The position numbers and the translations under genes were made by a program. From assembly GCA_964429575.1 (NCBI GenBank), contig CAYSCX010000044.1:1-16950 (forward strand): a stretch of 16,950 nt of DNA. The letters run 5' to 3'. Position 1 is the stretch's first letter; each line of letters begins with the position of its first letter. The stretch is from CAYSCX01 sp964429575 (GTDB lineage: Bacteria; Desulfobacterota; Binatia; Binatales; Binataceae). The notes under the pieces were generated by a model, which saw nothing but the letters and a program-made list of their open reading frames with translations, was not told where the DNA came from and did no database searches. Below, in pieces: positions 7,383 through 14,675 of the stretch.

Positions 7383-7537
7383 CAGGCGGTCGAAAGAGGC
7401 GTTTTCAACCGCCTGCTCCCTCTCTCGCGTCTCCCCCAAAGGGGGGAGAACATAAGGAAGGAAGCCGGCTTGCACGCGGGTCGTTGAGGAGCGCGCACTT
7501 CACTTTTCAACCGCAGGCCATTTCTCGACGCCCTGCC
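7381..7537 (-). repeat. Three-hairpin repeat, copy 2, inverted
   Basis: A 157-bp copy in the opposite orientation to 6905-7060. The inner hairpin is AGCAGGCGGT (7381-7390) with ACCGCCTGCT (7408-7417), extendable by GAAA/TTTC past one mismatch. Next is TCTCCCCC (7430-7437) with GGGGGAGA (7442-7449), then AGGAAGGAAGCC (7455-7466), the exact reverse complement of 6976-6987. A degenerate outer hairpin pairs GGGTCGTTGAG near 7478-7488 with TCTCGACGCCC near 7523-7533. Landmark spacing matches the other copies to within a few bases. It overlaps the GYD stop codon. Confidence 0.85.
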
Positions 7538-7540
7538 AGT

Positions 7541-7637
7541 GCCGTTCCAACTATTTTTACCGAAGACGATAGAACGCTGCCCCGAGCCAGGTTGGCAAAC
7601 TTTCCCACGTCAGTTAGCACCAACAAGTTGGAACGGC
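7541..7637. repeat. 12-bp perfect inverted repeat in the permease leader
   Basis: GCCGTTCCAACT (7541-7552) is perfectly complementary to AGTTGGAACGGC (7626-7637), with 73 nt between. It starts just after the inverted repeat copy and ends 31 nt before the permease ATG. It could be a leader RNA stem or the ends of a ~97-bp mini-element. No matching copy was seen elsewhere in the window. Confidence 0.5.
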
Positions 7638-7668
7638 GCCAGGGGCGCATTGGTCTCGCAGGCGCGCG

Positions 7669-8805
7669 ATGAAGTACGCACATCTGATCTGGAGGAACCT
7701 CCAGCGCAATCGCCGCCGCACTATCCTCACGGTCGCGGCGATCGCCGTCGCGGTGTTCGTGTACTCGATGCTCGCCGCGCTACCAAGCCTCGTCAACTTC
7801 GTGCTCGGCGGCGGCGCCTCCGCGCGCCGCATCATCACGCACAGCAAGTCGGGCGTCTTCTACACCCTCCCCGAGGCGCATTTGCGAAAGGTCCGCGAAG
7901 TCCCGCACATCGACGCCGCCGTGGCGTTCACCTTCTTCGGCGGCATCTATCGCGACCCGTGGGCGCAGCTCGGCTTCGCGATCGATCCAGATCGTACCCG
8001 TGAAGTCTGGCCCGACTGGGGCATCACTGCCGAATCGGCCGCCGAGTTCAGCCGAATTCGGACCGCCGCGCTCGCGTCGCCCAACCTCATGCGCCGCTAT
8101 GGCTGGCACGTTGGCCAGCAGATCATGCTGCGCGGGACGATCTATCCGGTGAGTGTGAGCCTGCAAATCGTGGGCGAGCTTGGAGACCGCGTACCGCCCG
8201 ACACGCTCCTCATGCGCCGCGACTATTTGAACGAACTGCTCGGCGCAAGCGCCCCCGTCAACGCGGTCTGGGCGCTCGCCGACCGCACTGAGTCGCTCGA
8301 CGGTGTGATCGCGGCTATCGACCGCCAATTCGCCAACTCCGCAGCTGAGACACAGTCGGAGTCCGAATCGAGCTTCGTCGAGGCTTTCGCGAACGTGCGC
8401 TCAATTTTCAACGTCATTCACGCCGTCGCGGCAATCGTCGTGTTTACAATTGCGCTCGTCGCGGCGAATACCGCGGTGATGGCTATTCGTGAGCGCCGCG
8501 GCGAAATCGCGGTGATGCGCGCCATCGGCTTCGGCCCGTTCTTGATCCTCGGGATCGTGCTCGCCGAGTCGATATTCATAGGGTTGCTCGGAGGGCTGGC
8601 CGGATGCGCAGCGGCCTACATCGTTCAAATCGCGTTCCCCGCCGCGACACTCGTGTTCGGCCCGGTCGATCTCCTGTCGATTCCGACCCGCGTGGTGCTG
8701 CAGGGGTTCGCGGTCGCAATCGCCATCGGCGTTGCCGCCGGCATCGTTCCCGCGGTCACCTCGATGCGCGCGAACATCGTGGCCTCGCTGCGCGCCGTCG
8801 CGTGA
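7669..8805 (+). CDS. ABC transporter permease (FtsX/MacB-like)
   Basis: Inner-membrane protein of 378 residues. The start MKYAHLIWRNLQRNRRRTIL is the classic opening of FtsX/MacB-type permeases, followed by a first membrane segment (about 18-40), a large extracytoplasmic domain (about 45-240, including the usual VGQQIMLRG and V-G-E-L stretches), and three C-terminal segments (about 249-270, 290-318 and 346-363). EIAVMRAIG after segment two is the typical cytoplasmic loop that contacts the ATPase. Relatives export lipids, peptides or lipoproteins, or act as mechanotransmitters. No ATP-binding subunit or membrane-fusion protein lies next to it. No Shine-Dalgarno is visible before the ATG, but the N-terminus fits the family exactly. 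It converges with the GFA gene across a 14-bp gap. Confidence 0.92.
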   Translation: MKYAHLIWRNLQRNRRRTILTVAAIAVAVFVYSMLAALPSLVNFVLGGGASARRIITHSKSGVFYTLPEAHLRKVREVPHIDAAVAFTFFGGIYRDPWAQLGFAIDPDRTREVWPDWGITAESAAEFSRIRTAALASPNLMRRYGWHVGQQIMLRGTIYPVSVSLQIVGELGDRVPPDTLLMRRDYLNELLGASAPVNAVWALADRTESLDGVIAAIDRQFANSAAETQSESESSFVEAFANVRSIFNVIHAVAAIVVFTIALVAANTAVMAIRERRGEIAVMRAIGFGPFLILGIVLAESIFIGLLGGLAGCAAAYIVQIAFPAATLVFGPVDLLSIPTRVVLQGFAVAIAIGVAAGIVPAVTSMRANIVASLRAVA

Positions 8806-8819
8806 CGAACCGCAAGAGT

Positions 8820-9692
8820 TCAGTCCGTTCGGCGCCAGTCGAAGTCCTCGGTCGGGCGTTCCTCAAATCGCGGCAGCGCGTCCGTCACCTCGAACCACGG
8901 CGCCTTCGACCCTTCGAAAATCCAGCACACCACCCGCGCGTCGAGCGCAACGTCATAAATGCCCGCCGCCATGCACATGTCCGCATCGCCCGACGGCCCC
9001 GGCGGCAGCGGCGCGGGACATCCGCACACCGAACAAAACTGCGTCGTGAAATACTGCGCCTGTGGAACCTTGTACGACCTCACCAGCTCGCGCCCGCGCA
9101 GAACGCGCACCGCATCAACCGGAACGTGCAGGCAGCTATCGTGCGCGCTGCCGGTAGCCTTGCGATCGCGCGAGCACAGACAGTTGTGAATCGTGTCCAG
9201 CGAGCCGCCAACCTCGTATGCGACCGCTCCGCAAAGGCAGCTCGCGCGCGCCGGTCCATTCGGGGCCTCGCTGGTCGGGGCGCAATCCGTCAGACCCTCG
9301 AACTCCGCGGACGACCCTTCGAACCGGGGAAGATCGTCAGTGATCTCGTGCCAATTCGCCTTCGATGCGACATGAAGATGCGCCGACGGACGCACGCCGG
9401 GATCGTCATCAAGCGATCCGGCCGGCACTACGATCTGGTTGCCACCCGCTCTGGGAGCCGGAGATCCGCAGCGCCCGCAGAATGCTCTGCTGTGCCCTGC
9501 CGACGTCTGGAACTTCGCTAGTAACGACTCGCCGCGCGTCCAGCGCAGCCCGTCGGCCCCCGTCGCGAGCCAGGTGGCGAACGCCGCGCCGGATTCCTTG
9601 CGGCACTTCAGGCAGTGGCAGAACCACATCGGTCGGACCGCGCCCGCAATCTCGTACGCCGTCCCGCCGCAAAGACAACTGCCGCGGATCAC
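8820..9692 (-). CDS. Tandem GFA (CENP-V/GFA) domain protein
   Basis: Protein of 290 residues made of two GFA zinc-binding domains. Domain 1 has a complete ligand set: C6-L-C8, C25-H-C27-x2-C30 and C72-x2-C75. Domain 2 keeps C152-L-C154 and C220-x2-C223, but in its CHC-x2-C box it reads CLCSRD (171-176), so His is replaced by Leu and the last Cys by Asp. The surrounding RKATGSAH is canonical, so the frame is intact. The family was named for glutathione-dependent formaldehyde-activating enzyme, but most members have no proven activity. The start is GTG at 9692; no Shine-Dalgarno is seen, but the family motif begins six residues in. An in-frame duplication followed by loss of the catalytic-type zinc site in one half is the likely history. 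Confidence 0.85.
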   Translation of the reverse strand: MIRGSCLCGGTAYEIAGAVRPMWFCHCLKCRKESGAAFATWLATGADGLRWTRGESLLAKFQTSAGHSRAFCGRCGSPAPRAGGNQIVVPAGSLDDDPGVRPSAHLHVASKANWHEITDDLPRFEGSSAEFEGLTDCAPTSEAPNGPARASCLCGAVAYEVGGSLDTIHNCLCSRDRKATGSAHDSCLHVPVDAVRVLRGRELVRSYKVPQAQYFTTQFCSVCGCPAPLPPGPSGDADMCMAAGIYDVALDARVVCWIFEGSKAPWFEVTDALPRFEERPTEDFDWRRTD

Positions 9693-9778
9693 GGCCGACT
9701 AGTATGGCGTCCCATAAATAACTTTCGCAGCAGGCCTGGCCGTCTGTGCGAGTTGTCAGCCTGAGCCCCTCGCCTTCT

Positions 9779-9878
9779 GTCATTCAGAGCGCAGCGAAGA
9801 ATCCCGGATTCGGGCTCGCGGTAAACTCCGCGAAGGATTCCGGGATTCTTCGCTCCGGCAGCCTCCGCTCTGAATGAC
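9779..9878. repeat. Large imperfect hairpin, 100 bp
   Basis: Outer arms GTCATTCAGAGCG (9779-9791) and CGCTCTGAATGAC (9866-9878) are perfect complements over 13 bp. Inner arms AGCGAAGAATCCCGGA (9793-9808) and TCCGGGATTCTTCGCT (9839-9854) are perfect over 16 bp. The right arm carries an extra unpaired stretch of about 11 nt between the two stems. It lies between nadE and the GFA gene, both on the minus strand, and may separate their transcripts. Such TCATTC...GAAGAATC repeats are widespread intergenic elements in bacteria. Confidence 0.8.
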
Positions 9879-9927
9879 AAGAACTGGACTCGCTCAGAGT
9901 CAGGCAAGCCATTTGCGGGACGGCACA

Positions 9928-12087
9928 TTAGGAACGCGGAGGTGTCCGCAAGCGCCGCGACGTATGCACGATCTTCGCCCCGCCGCGGCGTGCGCGCGCC
10001 TCTCCAACCGAGGTGACCGCGCGTTCGCTGTCGGGAATCGATGCGAGCTGCGCGAGCCATACGTCGGCTTCGCTGTCAGACGGCGCGCGGTAATCGCCGC
10101 GCGGTGACAGCGACCCGCCCGACCCTACCTTCGGCGCGTTGGGAATCGTGCTGCGCTTGTACTGCGACAATTTGAAGAATCGGAGCAGGAACGTGCCGAG
10201 ATGTTTCTTGACCTCGGAGATCGTGTACTGGCGCCGTTCTGATTCGGGAACGTCGGGCCACGCGCCCGCCCGCTTGTCGCGCCACGCGCAATACGAAAGG
10301 AACGCGACCTTCGGCGGCGGGTAGCCGTAGCGCAGGATGTAGTAAAGATTGAAGTCCTGCAGCTCGTACGGCCCGACCACCGACTCACTCTCCTGCGCGG
10401 GTTCGCTCGTGGAGCCGTCGCCCGGCACCAACTCGGGACTGATCGGCGTCGCGAGAATTTCGCGCAACACTTCGCTGGCGCCGCGGCCCACCCGATCCGT
10501 GTCCGCAACCCAGCGGATGACGTGCTGGATAAGCGTCTTCGGCACGCTCGCGTTCACCGCGTAATGCGACATGTGGTCGCCCACGCCGAACGTGCACCAG
10601 CCCAGCGCGAGTTCGCTCAAGTCGCTCGTCCCGACCACCAACGCGTTGTTGAGGTTGGCAATTCGGAACAGATGGCTGGTGCGCTCGCCTGCCTGCACGT
10701 TCTCGAAGGTAACGTCGTAAACCTCGCGCCCCTCAGCGTACGGATGGCCGATGTCCTTGAGCATCTGCATCGCGCTCGGCCGGATGTCCATCTCATGCGA
10801 TTCGCATCCAATCGCCTCCATCAGGCGGCGCGCCTGATCGAGCGTGCGCGCGCTGGTGGCGAAACCGGGCATCGTGTACGCGAGCACGTTGCGCCGGGGC
10901 AGCCCCAGCCGATCCATCGCCTGCGCGCATACCAGCAGCGCGTGCGTCGAATCGAGTCCACCAGAGATTCCGATTACAGCCTGCTTGATGCCCGCCGACT
11001 CAAGCCGCTTCGCAAGCCCCTGTACCTGGATTTCGAACACTTCCGAACAACGTTCGTCGCGACGCGCCGGATCGGAGGGTACGTAGGGGAATCGCTCGTA
11101 GTGCCGCTCTGGAAGCAGCCGCCCCGCGCGCGGCAAATCCAAAGGCACCTTGACCGTCTTGAACCGTTCAAGTTCATTGCGCTCTCTTCGCGCCGCGTCC
11201 CCGAACGTGCTCTGCCGCATCCGTTCGAGCGAAAGACGCTCGAGGTCGATTTCCGACGTGACGAGCTGCGCCTCTCGCGCGAATCGCTCCGACTCCGCGA
11301 GCAGCGCGCCGTTCTCGTAGATGAGTGCGTGGCCGTCCCACGCGAGATCGGTGGTCGATTCGCCGGGGCCGGCGGCGGAGTAGAGATACGCCGCGAGACA
11401 ACGCGCGGACTGGCTTGCGACCAGTTGATGGCGATAGTCGGCCTTGCCGATCGTGATGTTCGACGCTGAGAGATTCAGCAGCACTGTCGCACCCGCCAGA
11501 GCCGCATGCGACGACGGCGGAATCGGCACCCACAGGTCTTCGCAAATCTCGATGTGGAACGAGAGTAGCGGCTGCTCGTCGCACGTGAAGATGAGTCCGC
11601 TGCCGAACGGCACGTCGCTCTGTCCGAGCAAATCGATCGATTCGCGAACTGCGGAGTCTCCCGAGTTGAACTGGCGCGCCTCGTAGAACTCCCGGTAGTT
11701 CGGCAGAAACGTTTTCGGAACGACTCCGAGGATTCGTCCGCCCGACACCACCAGCGCGCAATTGAAGAGCAGATGATCGACGCGCAGCGGCATGCCAACC
11801 ACCGCGACAAGCGGAAGCGCGCGCGACGCATCCAGCACCGTGCGCAACGCGTCGAGGCACCCGTCGAGCAGCGCGCGCTGATGGAACAGGTCGTCGCACG
11901 AGTACGCGGAGAGCCCGAGCTCCGGAAACAGCACCAGCGCGGCATCGCGCTCCGCCGCACGACGCATCAACGCAATAGTCTGTTCGGCGTTGAACTCCGG
12001 GTCCGCGACTTTGACGGACGGGACACCCACCGCGACTCGCACGAAGTCGTGGTTGTAGAGATTGAAGAAGTTCCCGCCCGGCTTCAC
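9928..12087 (-). CDS. nadE: Glutamine-dependent NAD(+) synthetase
   Basis: Two-domain enzyme of 719 residues that converts deamido-NAD to NAD, using ammonia released from glutamine (last step of NAD synthesis). The N-terminal nitrilase-type glutaminase domain has the triad E56 (LFPELGLSAYSCDDLF), K125 (VVPKTFLPNYREFYE) and C182 (EICEDLWVP). The C-terminal synthetase domain has the ATP-binding loop GISGGLDS (373-380), G-T-S-D-L-S-E-L-A-L-G-W-C-T and K-R-S-T-I-P-N-A-P-K near the end. It is the long, Mycobacterium-type enzyme; the last ~50 residues after RGDYRAPSD form the normal tail. Translation starts at GTG (12087), and NLYNHDFVRVAVGVP matches the family opening. All catalytic residues are present. 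It is transcribed alone or as the end of the cluster upstream, 140 bp away. Confidence 0.96.
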   Translation of the reverse strand: MKPGGNFFNLYNHDFVRVAVGVPSVKVADPEFNAEQTIALMRRAAERDAALVLFPELGLSAYSCDDLFHQRALLDGCLDALRTVLDASRALPLVAVVGMPLRVDHLLFNCALVVSGGRILGVVPKTFLPNYREFYEARQFNSGDSAVRESIDLLGQSDVPFGSGLIFTCDEQPLLSFHIEICEDLWVPIPPSSHAALAGATVLLNLSASNITIGKADYRHQLVASQSARCLAAYLYSAAGPGESTTDLAWDGHALIYENGALLAESERFAREAQLVTSEIDLERLSLERMRQSTFGDAARRERNELERFKTVKVPLDLPRAGRLLPERHYERFPYVPSDPARRDERCSEVFEIQVQGLAKRLESAGIKQAVIGISGGLDSTHALLVCAQAMDRLGLPRRNVLAYTMPGFATSARTLDQARRLMEAIGCESHEMDIRPSAMQMLKDIGHPYAEGREVYDVTFENVQAGERTSHLFRIANLNNALVVGTSDLSELALGWCTFGVGDHMSHYAVNASVPKTLIQHVIRWVADTDRVGRGASEVLREILATPISPELVPGDGSTSEPAQESESVVGPYELQDFNLYYILRYGYPPPKVAFLSYCAWRDKRAGAWPDVPESERRQYTISEVKKHLGTFLLRFFKLSQYKRSTIPNAPKVGSGGSLSPRGDYRAPSDSEADVWLAQLASIPDSERAVTSVGEARARRGGAKIVHTSRRLRTPPRS

Positions 12088-12227
12088 GGTTGATCCCGTT
12101 CCCGATACCTTTGCGTCAATCGTACACTACTCGATGGCGCCATCCCACCAACCTGCGCGTAGCGATCAGACCGAAATCCCGAAGCCTGTAGGAGCTGCCG
12201 AAGACCTTCATTCGCGCGGCGCGCCGC

Positions 12228-12968
12228 TCATCCCTTCGGCAGCGCGACCTTGTCGTAAATCTCCTTCCACACCACCGCGAGATCGCGCAGCGACGCCGCG
12301 CCGTCCCCCACGAACACCGAGCCGTGCATGGTCGCGAGCGTCGCGGGCTTCAACTCCGCGAGCGCAAGCAGCGTTGGCTCCGTATTCGGCGTCCACGGAA
12401 TCGGATTCAAGAAAGGCCCCTGCTGATAGGCCACCAGCCCGTCGCGATGCCGGCTCACGATCTCTGAATGCGTGACAGGTTCGAGCTCGCCGCCCTGCTG
12501 GAACAGGTCGGAGCAGAAAAGCGTCGCCTTCGTCTCCTCGAATAACAGGCCCGCCTCCCAACAATGCGGCACGTGCGGCGTCTGCAGAAATCGAAACCGA
12601 TAGCGTCCCGTTGCGACCACCTCGCCATGCGCGAGTGGACGCGCTGGCCGCGACGCGAAATCATCGACGCTCACGATCTTACCCACGACGCTGCACATCG
12701 CCTGCGCGTTGGGCGCGGCGCCGAGCCACTCATTCAACGCGCCGCACTCATCGGCCTCGAAGTGGCTGAACGAAATCCACTTGAGTTTCGCCGGGTCGAT
12801 CACCTTCGCGACTGCCTCGCGCACCGCCGGAAACATTGCGCGCATTCCGGTGTGGAACAGCAGCGGTTCATCGTCGCGCACCACGAACTGCGCGAACTCA
12901 AGGCCCGCGTCCGGCACCCAGGTCGAAATACGAAACACGTCGGGCGCAACTTCGCTTACCGTCGTCAT
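12228..12968 (-). CDS. MBL-fold ODP diiron protein (flavodiiron-like, no flavodoxin)
   Basis: Protein of 246 residues with the metallo-beta-lactamase-like oxygen-binding diiron (ODP) domain. All six ligand positions known from flavodiiron proteins (D. gigas ROO) fall at matching spacing: H69, E71, D73 (SHFEADE), H135 (HVPHCW), D154 (FCSDLF) and H215 (TMHGSVF). E74 replaces the non-ligand His that follows the Asp in that enzyme. There is no flavodoxin domain, so if it reduces O2 or NO it needs an external electron donor; such stand-alone ODP proteins are also reported as oxygen sensors or of unknown role. AGAGGA lies 5 nt before the ATG. It follows the carboxymuconolactone decarboxylase-like gene by 28 bp, so they are very likely co-transcribed. 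Confidence 0.87.
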   Translation of the reverse strand: MTTVSEVAPDVFRISTWVPDAGLEFAQFVVRDDEPLLFHTGMRAMFPAVREAVAKVIDPAKLKWISFSHFEADECGALNEWLGAAPNAQAMCSVVGKIVSVDDFASRPARPLAHGEVVATGRYRFRFLQTPHVPHCWEAGLLFEETKATLFCSDLFQQGGELEPVTHSEIVSRHRDGLVAYQQGPFLNPIPWTPNTEPTLLALAELKPATLATMHGSVFVGDGAASLRDLAVVWKEIYDKVALPKG

Positions 12969-12996
12969 ATGATTCCTCTCGCGCCACGCGGCGCGG

Positions 12997-13371
12997 CTAC
13001 TTCGCGGGCGCCGTCACTTCATTGAACGCGCGGATCGCCTCGACCGCGGTGGGCACGCCGCCATACTGCGAGAGATGAATGATCAGTTCCTTGAGCTCGG
13101 CGGGCGTGATGCCCAAGTTGAGCGCGCCGCGCATGTGAAGCCTAAGCTCCGGCCCCCGCCCAAGCACCATCAACGCGCCCATCGTGAGCATCGAGCGCGT
13201 CTTGGTCGCGAGCCCCGGCCGCTGCCAGATCTTCCCGAACAACTCCTCGTTGAGAAACTTCGCGAAGTCGGGATCGAACTGGCTCAGGAACGCGTTGCCA
13301 TCCTTCGCCTGCTTCTCGCCCCAGAGCTGGGTGCGAAGCGCCATACCCTCTTCGTTTGCATTGTCGGCCAT
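12997..13371 (-). CDS. Carboxymuconolactone decarboxylase family protein
   Basis: Protein of 124 residues with the CMD fold, close to the length of PcaC-type enzymes. Visible marks are FNEELFGKIWQRPGL-like (FLNEELFGKIWQRPGLATKT), then SMLTMGAL, HMRGALNLGITPAELKELI and HLSQYGGVPTAVEA, the standard closing motif of gamma-carboxymuconolactone decarboxylases. There is no Cys-x-x-Cys, so it is not an AhpD-type peroxidase partner. No other protocatechuate pathway gene is nearby, so the PcaC reaction is unproven. An ATG at 13380 is in frame but touches the Shine-Dalgarno AAGGAGG (13381-13387) directly; the ATG at 13371 is 9 nt from it and is chosen. It is the middle gene of a three-gene cluster. Confidence 0.88.
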   Translation of the reverse strand: MADNANEEGMALRTQLWGEKQAKDGNAFLSQFDPDFAKFLNEELFGKIWQRPGLATKTRSMLTMGALMVLGRGPELRLHMRGALNLGITPAELKELIIHLSQYGGVPTAVEAIRAFNEVTAPAK

Positions 13372-13380
13372 TGCAGTCAT

Positions 13381-13387
13381 CCTCCTT
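13381..13387 (-). promoter_or_regulatory. Shine-Dalgarno that sets the CMD-like start
   Basis: AAGGAGG on the minus strand. Spacing is 9 nt to the ATG at 13371 and 0 nt to the ATG at 13380, so the inner start is favoured. Confidence 0.75.
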
Positions 13388-13432
13388 GGAACTTATGAAT
13401 TTTGTGTCGGAACATCTGCGCGCACGTTGCGC

Positions 13433-14329
13433 TCAGCCCGCGCGCACTTTTACGCCCGCGCGTTCCTCCTGGACCATGAACGCGGCCGCGGAGTCCTTGC
13501 CGCCCCATCCCTTGGCCATCGCCTCGAGCAGGTCCTGCTCGACGATCGCGGCAATCGGCATCGCGACATCAAGCTCGCGTGCAAGCTCGGTTGCGAGGCC
13601 GAGGTCCTTTTTCGCCAGCTTGAGCGCAAAGGTGACGCGGTCGAAGTTTCCGCGGAATATCATCCGCGGCATCGCGGCATTGAGCAGCATCCCCTGCCCG
13701 TAGGCGCCGTCCTGAACCGCGCGCAGCAGCGCCTCGGGCGTCACTCCCGCCTTGACGCCCATCGTGAACGCCTCGGCGAACAGTTGCATCGTGCAGATCG
13801 CGATCATGTTGTGCACCAGCTTGGCGACCGCACCGGCGCCGATTGGTCCGATGTAGGTGACCTTGTCGCCGATCGCGTCGAGCGCCGGCTTGAGCTCGGC
13901 GAAGTCCTGCTCGCGTCCGCCGACCAGCACCGCCAGCGTCGCGTTGCGCGCACCGACCACGCCGCCGCTCACAGGCGCATCGACCATGCGGATGCGACGC
14001 TGGCCGAGTTCTGCGTGAAGACGGCGGATGACGGTGGGCGAGTTGGTCGAGAGGTCTGCGTAGATGCTGCCGGCAGCCATCGCCCCGCACAACCCCGACT
14101 CACCCAGCACCACCTCCTCGACCTCCTTGGGCCCGGGGAGCGAGGTAAGCACGATCTCGCTCTGACGCGCGACCGCCGCCGCACTGTCCGCCCATTTCGC
14201 GCCGGCCGCGAGATGCGGCGCTGCGGCGTCGCGGCGGATGTCATACACGATGAGTTCGTGGCCCGCCTTGATCAAGTTCAGCGCCATCGGCCCGCCCATG
14301 TTGCCAAGCCCGATGAATCCGATGCGCAT
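13433..14329 (-). CDS. 3-hydroxyisobutyrate dehydrogenase-like NAD(P) oxidoreductase
   Basis: Beta-hydroxyacid dehydrogenase of 298 residues, typical length. The Rossmann motif GFIGLGNMGGPMA (4-16) opens the protein; DAPVSGGVVGARNATLAVLVGG (117-138) is the substrate-binding signature; K170 in GAGAVAKLVHNM is the catalytic lysine, with N174 after it. The C-terminal helical domain holds KKDLGLA. Members oxidise 3-hydroxyisobutyrate, tartronate semialdehyde, hydroxymethylglutarate or related acids, or reduce small aldehydes; this one cannot be placed further. The longest frame starts at 14407, but ATG 14329 is chosen because GGAGG sits 6 nt before it and the family starts at M-R-I-G-F-I-G. It is the first gene of a cluster with the CMD-like and ODP genes (61 and 28 bp gaps). 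Confidence 0.93.
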   Translation of the reverse strand: MRIGFIGLGNMGGPMALNLIKAGHELIVYDIRRDAAAPHLAAGAKWADSAAAVARQSEIVLTSLPGPKEVEEVVLGESGLCGAMAAGSIYADLSTNSPTVIRRLHAELGQRRIRMVDAPVSGGVVGARNATLAVLVGGREQDFAELKPALDAIGDKVTYIGPIGAGAVAKLVHNMIAICTMQLFAEAFTMGVKAGVTPEALLRAVQDGAYGQGMLLNAAMPRMIFRGNFDRVTFALKLAKKDLGLATELARELDVAMPIAAIVEQDLLEAMAKGWGGKDSAAAFMVQEERAGVKVRAG

Positions 14330-14335
14330 TGTGGA

Positions 14336-14340
14336 CCTCC
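14336..14340 (-). promoter_or_regulatory. Shine-Dalgarno that sets the dehydrogenase start
   Basis: GGAGG on the minus strand, 6 nt before ATG 14329. It rules out the longer reading from 14407, whose extra 26 residues (MLAQPHR...) do not resemble the family. Confidence 0.8.
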
Positions 14341-14496
14341 CGCGCGCCGCTTGCGCGCCATCGCGCTCTGAACTCAATAGAGCAGTGCGATGCGGTTGGG
14401 CAAGCACGCCCGCGCGGCGCCCGGCTGCGAAGTGCTGGACAGGCTATGGGTGCGCGCATTAGCCTCATGGCCGAGAGCTGATTCCCTGCGACCACC

Positions 14497-14653
14497 AGCA
14501 GGGTGTTGAGAGAGTGAGCATGCGCGACCCAATCGATTCGATGATTCTCAACGCCCTGCGGTGAAGTCGGCTGCTTTCCGAATCTTCGCCCCCTCTGGGG
14601 GAGAGGAGAGAGAGGGAGCAGGCTGTTGAAAATGACTTTTTCAACAGTCTGCT
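14497..14653 (+). repeat. Three-hairpin repeat, copy 3
   Basis: A 157-bp copy in the same orientation as 6905-7060. H1: GCAGGGTGTTGAGA (14498-14511) with TCTCAACGCCCTGC (14546-14559), one G-T wobble. H2: CCCCC (14589-14593) with GGGGG (14597-14601). H3: AGCAGGCTGTTGAAAA (14617-14632) with TTTTCAACAGTCTGCT (14638-14653), 16 bp with one wobble. Its ends are inverted repeats (AGCAGGGTGTTGA against AGCAGACTGTTGA, 11 of 13). It fills most of the divergent spacer and stops 9 nt before the amidohydrolase Shine-Dalgarno, so it forms that gene's mRNA leader if transcribed through. Confidence 0.85.
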
Positions 14654-14662
14654 AGAGAGCGC

Positions 14663-14667
14663 GGAGG
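14663..14667 (+). promoter_or_regulatory. Shine-Dalgarno that sets the amidohydrolase start
   Basis: GGAGG lies 8 nt before ATG 14676 and only 2 nt before the in-frame ATG at 14670, so 14676 is the better start. Confidence 0.65.
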
Positions 14668-14675
14668 AAATGACG

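Noticed and set aside
7592..7619. Promoter TTGGCA / TTAGCA before the permease
   Set aside because: The -10 hexamer matches the consensus poorly and the spacing is 16, so it is not better than background.
8604..9521. Plus-strand frame of 305 codons over the permease end and the GFA gene
   Set aside because: It crosses two convergent genes with clear motifs; its composition is Arg-rich and has no recognisable domain.
10522..11469. Plus-strand open frame of 315 codons inside nadE
   Set aside because: Rich in Arg and His with no motif; it is the antisense shadow of NAD synthetase.
13184..14371. Plus-strand open frame of 395 codons opposite the dehydrogenase and CMD-like genes
   Set aside because: It covers two well-recognised minus-strand genes and the gap between them, has no family resemblance and has no ribosome site.
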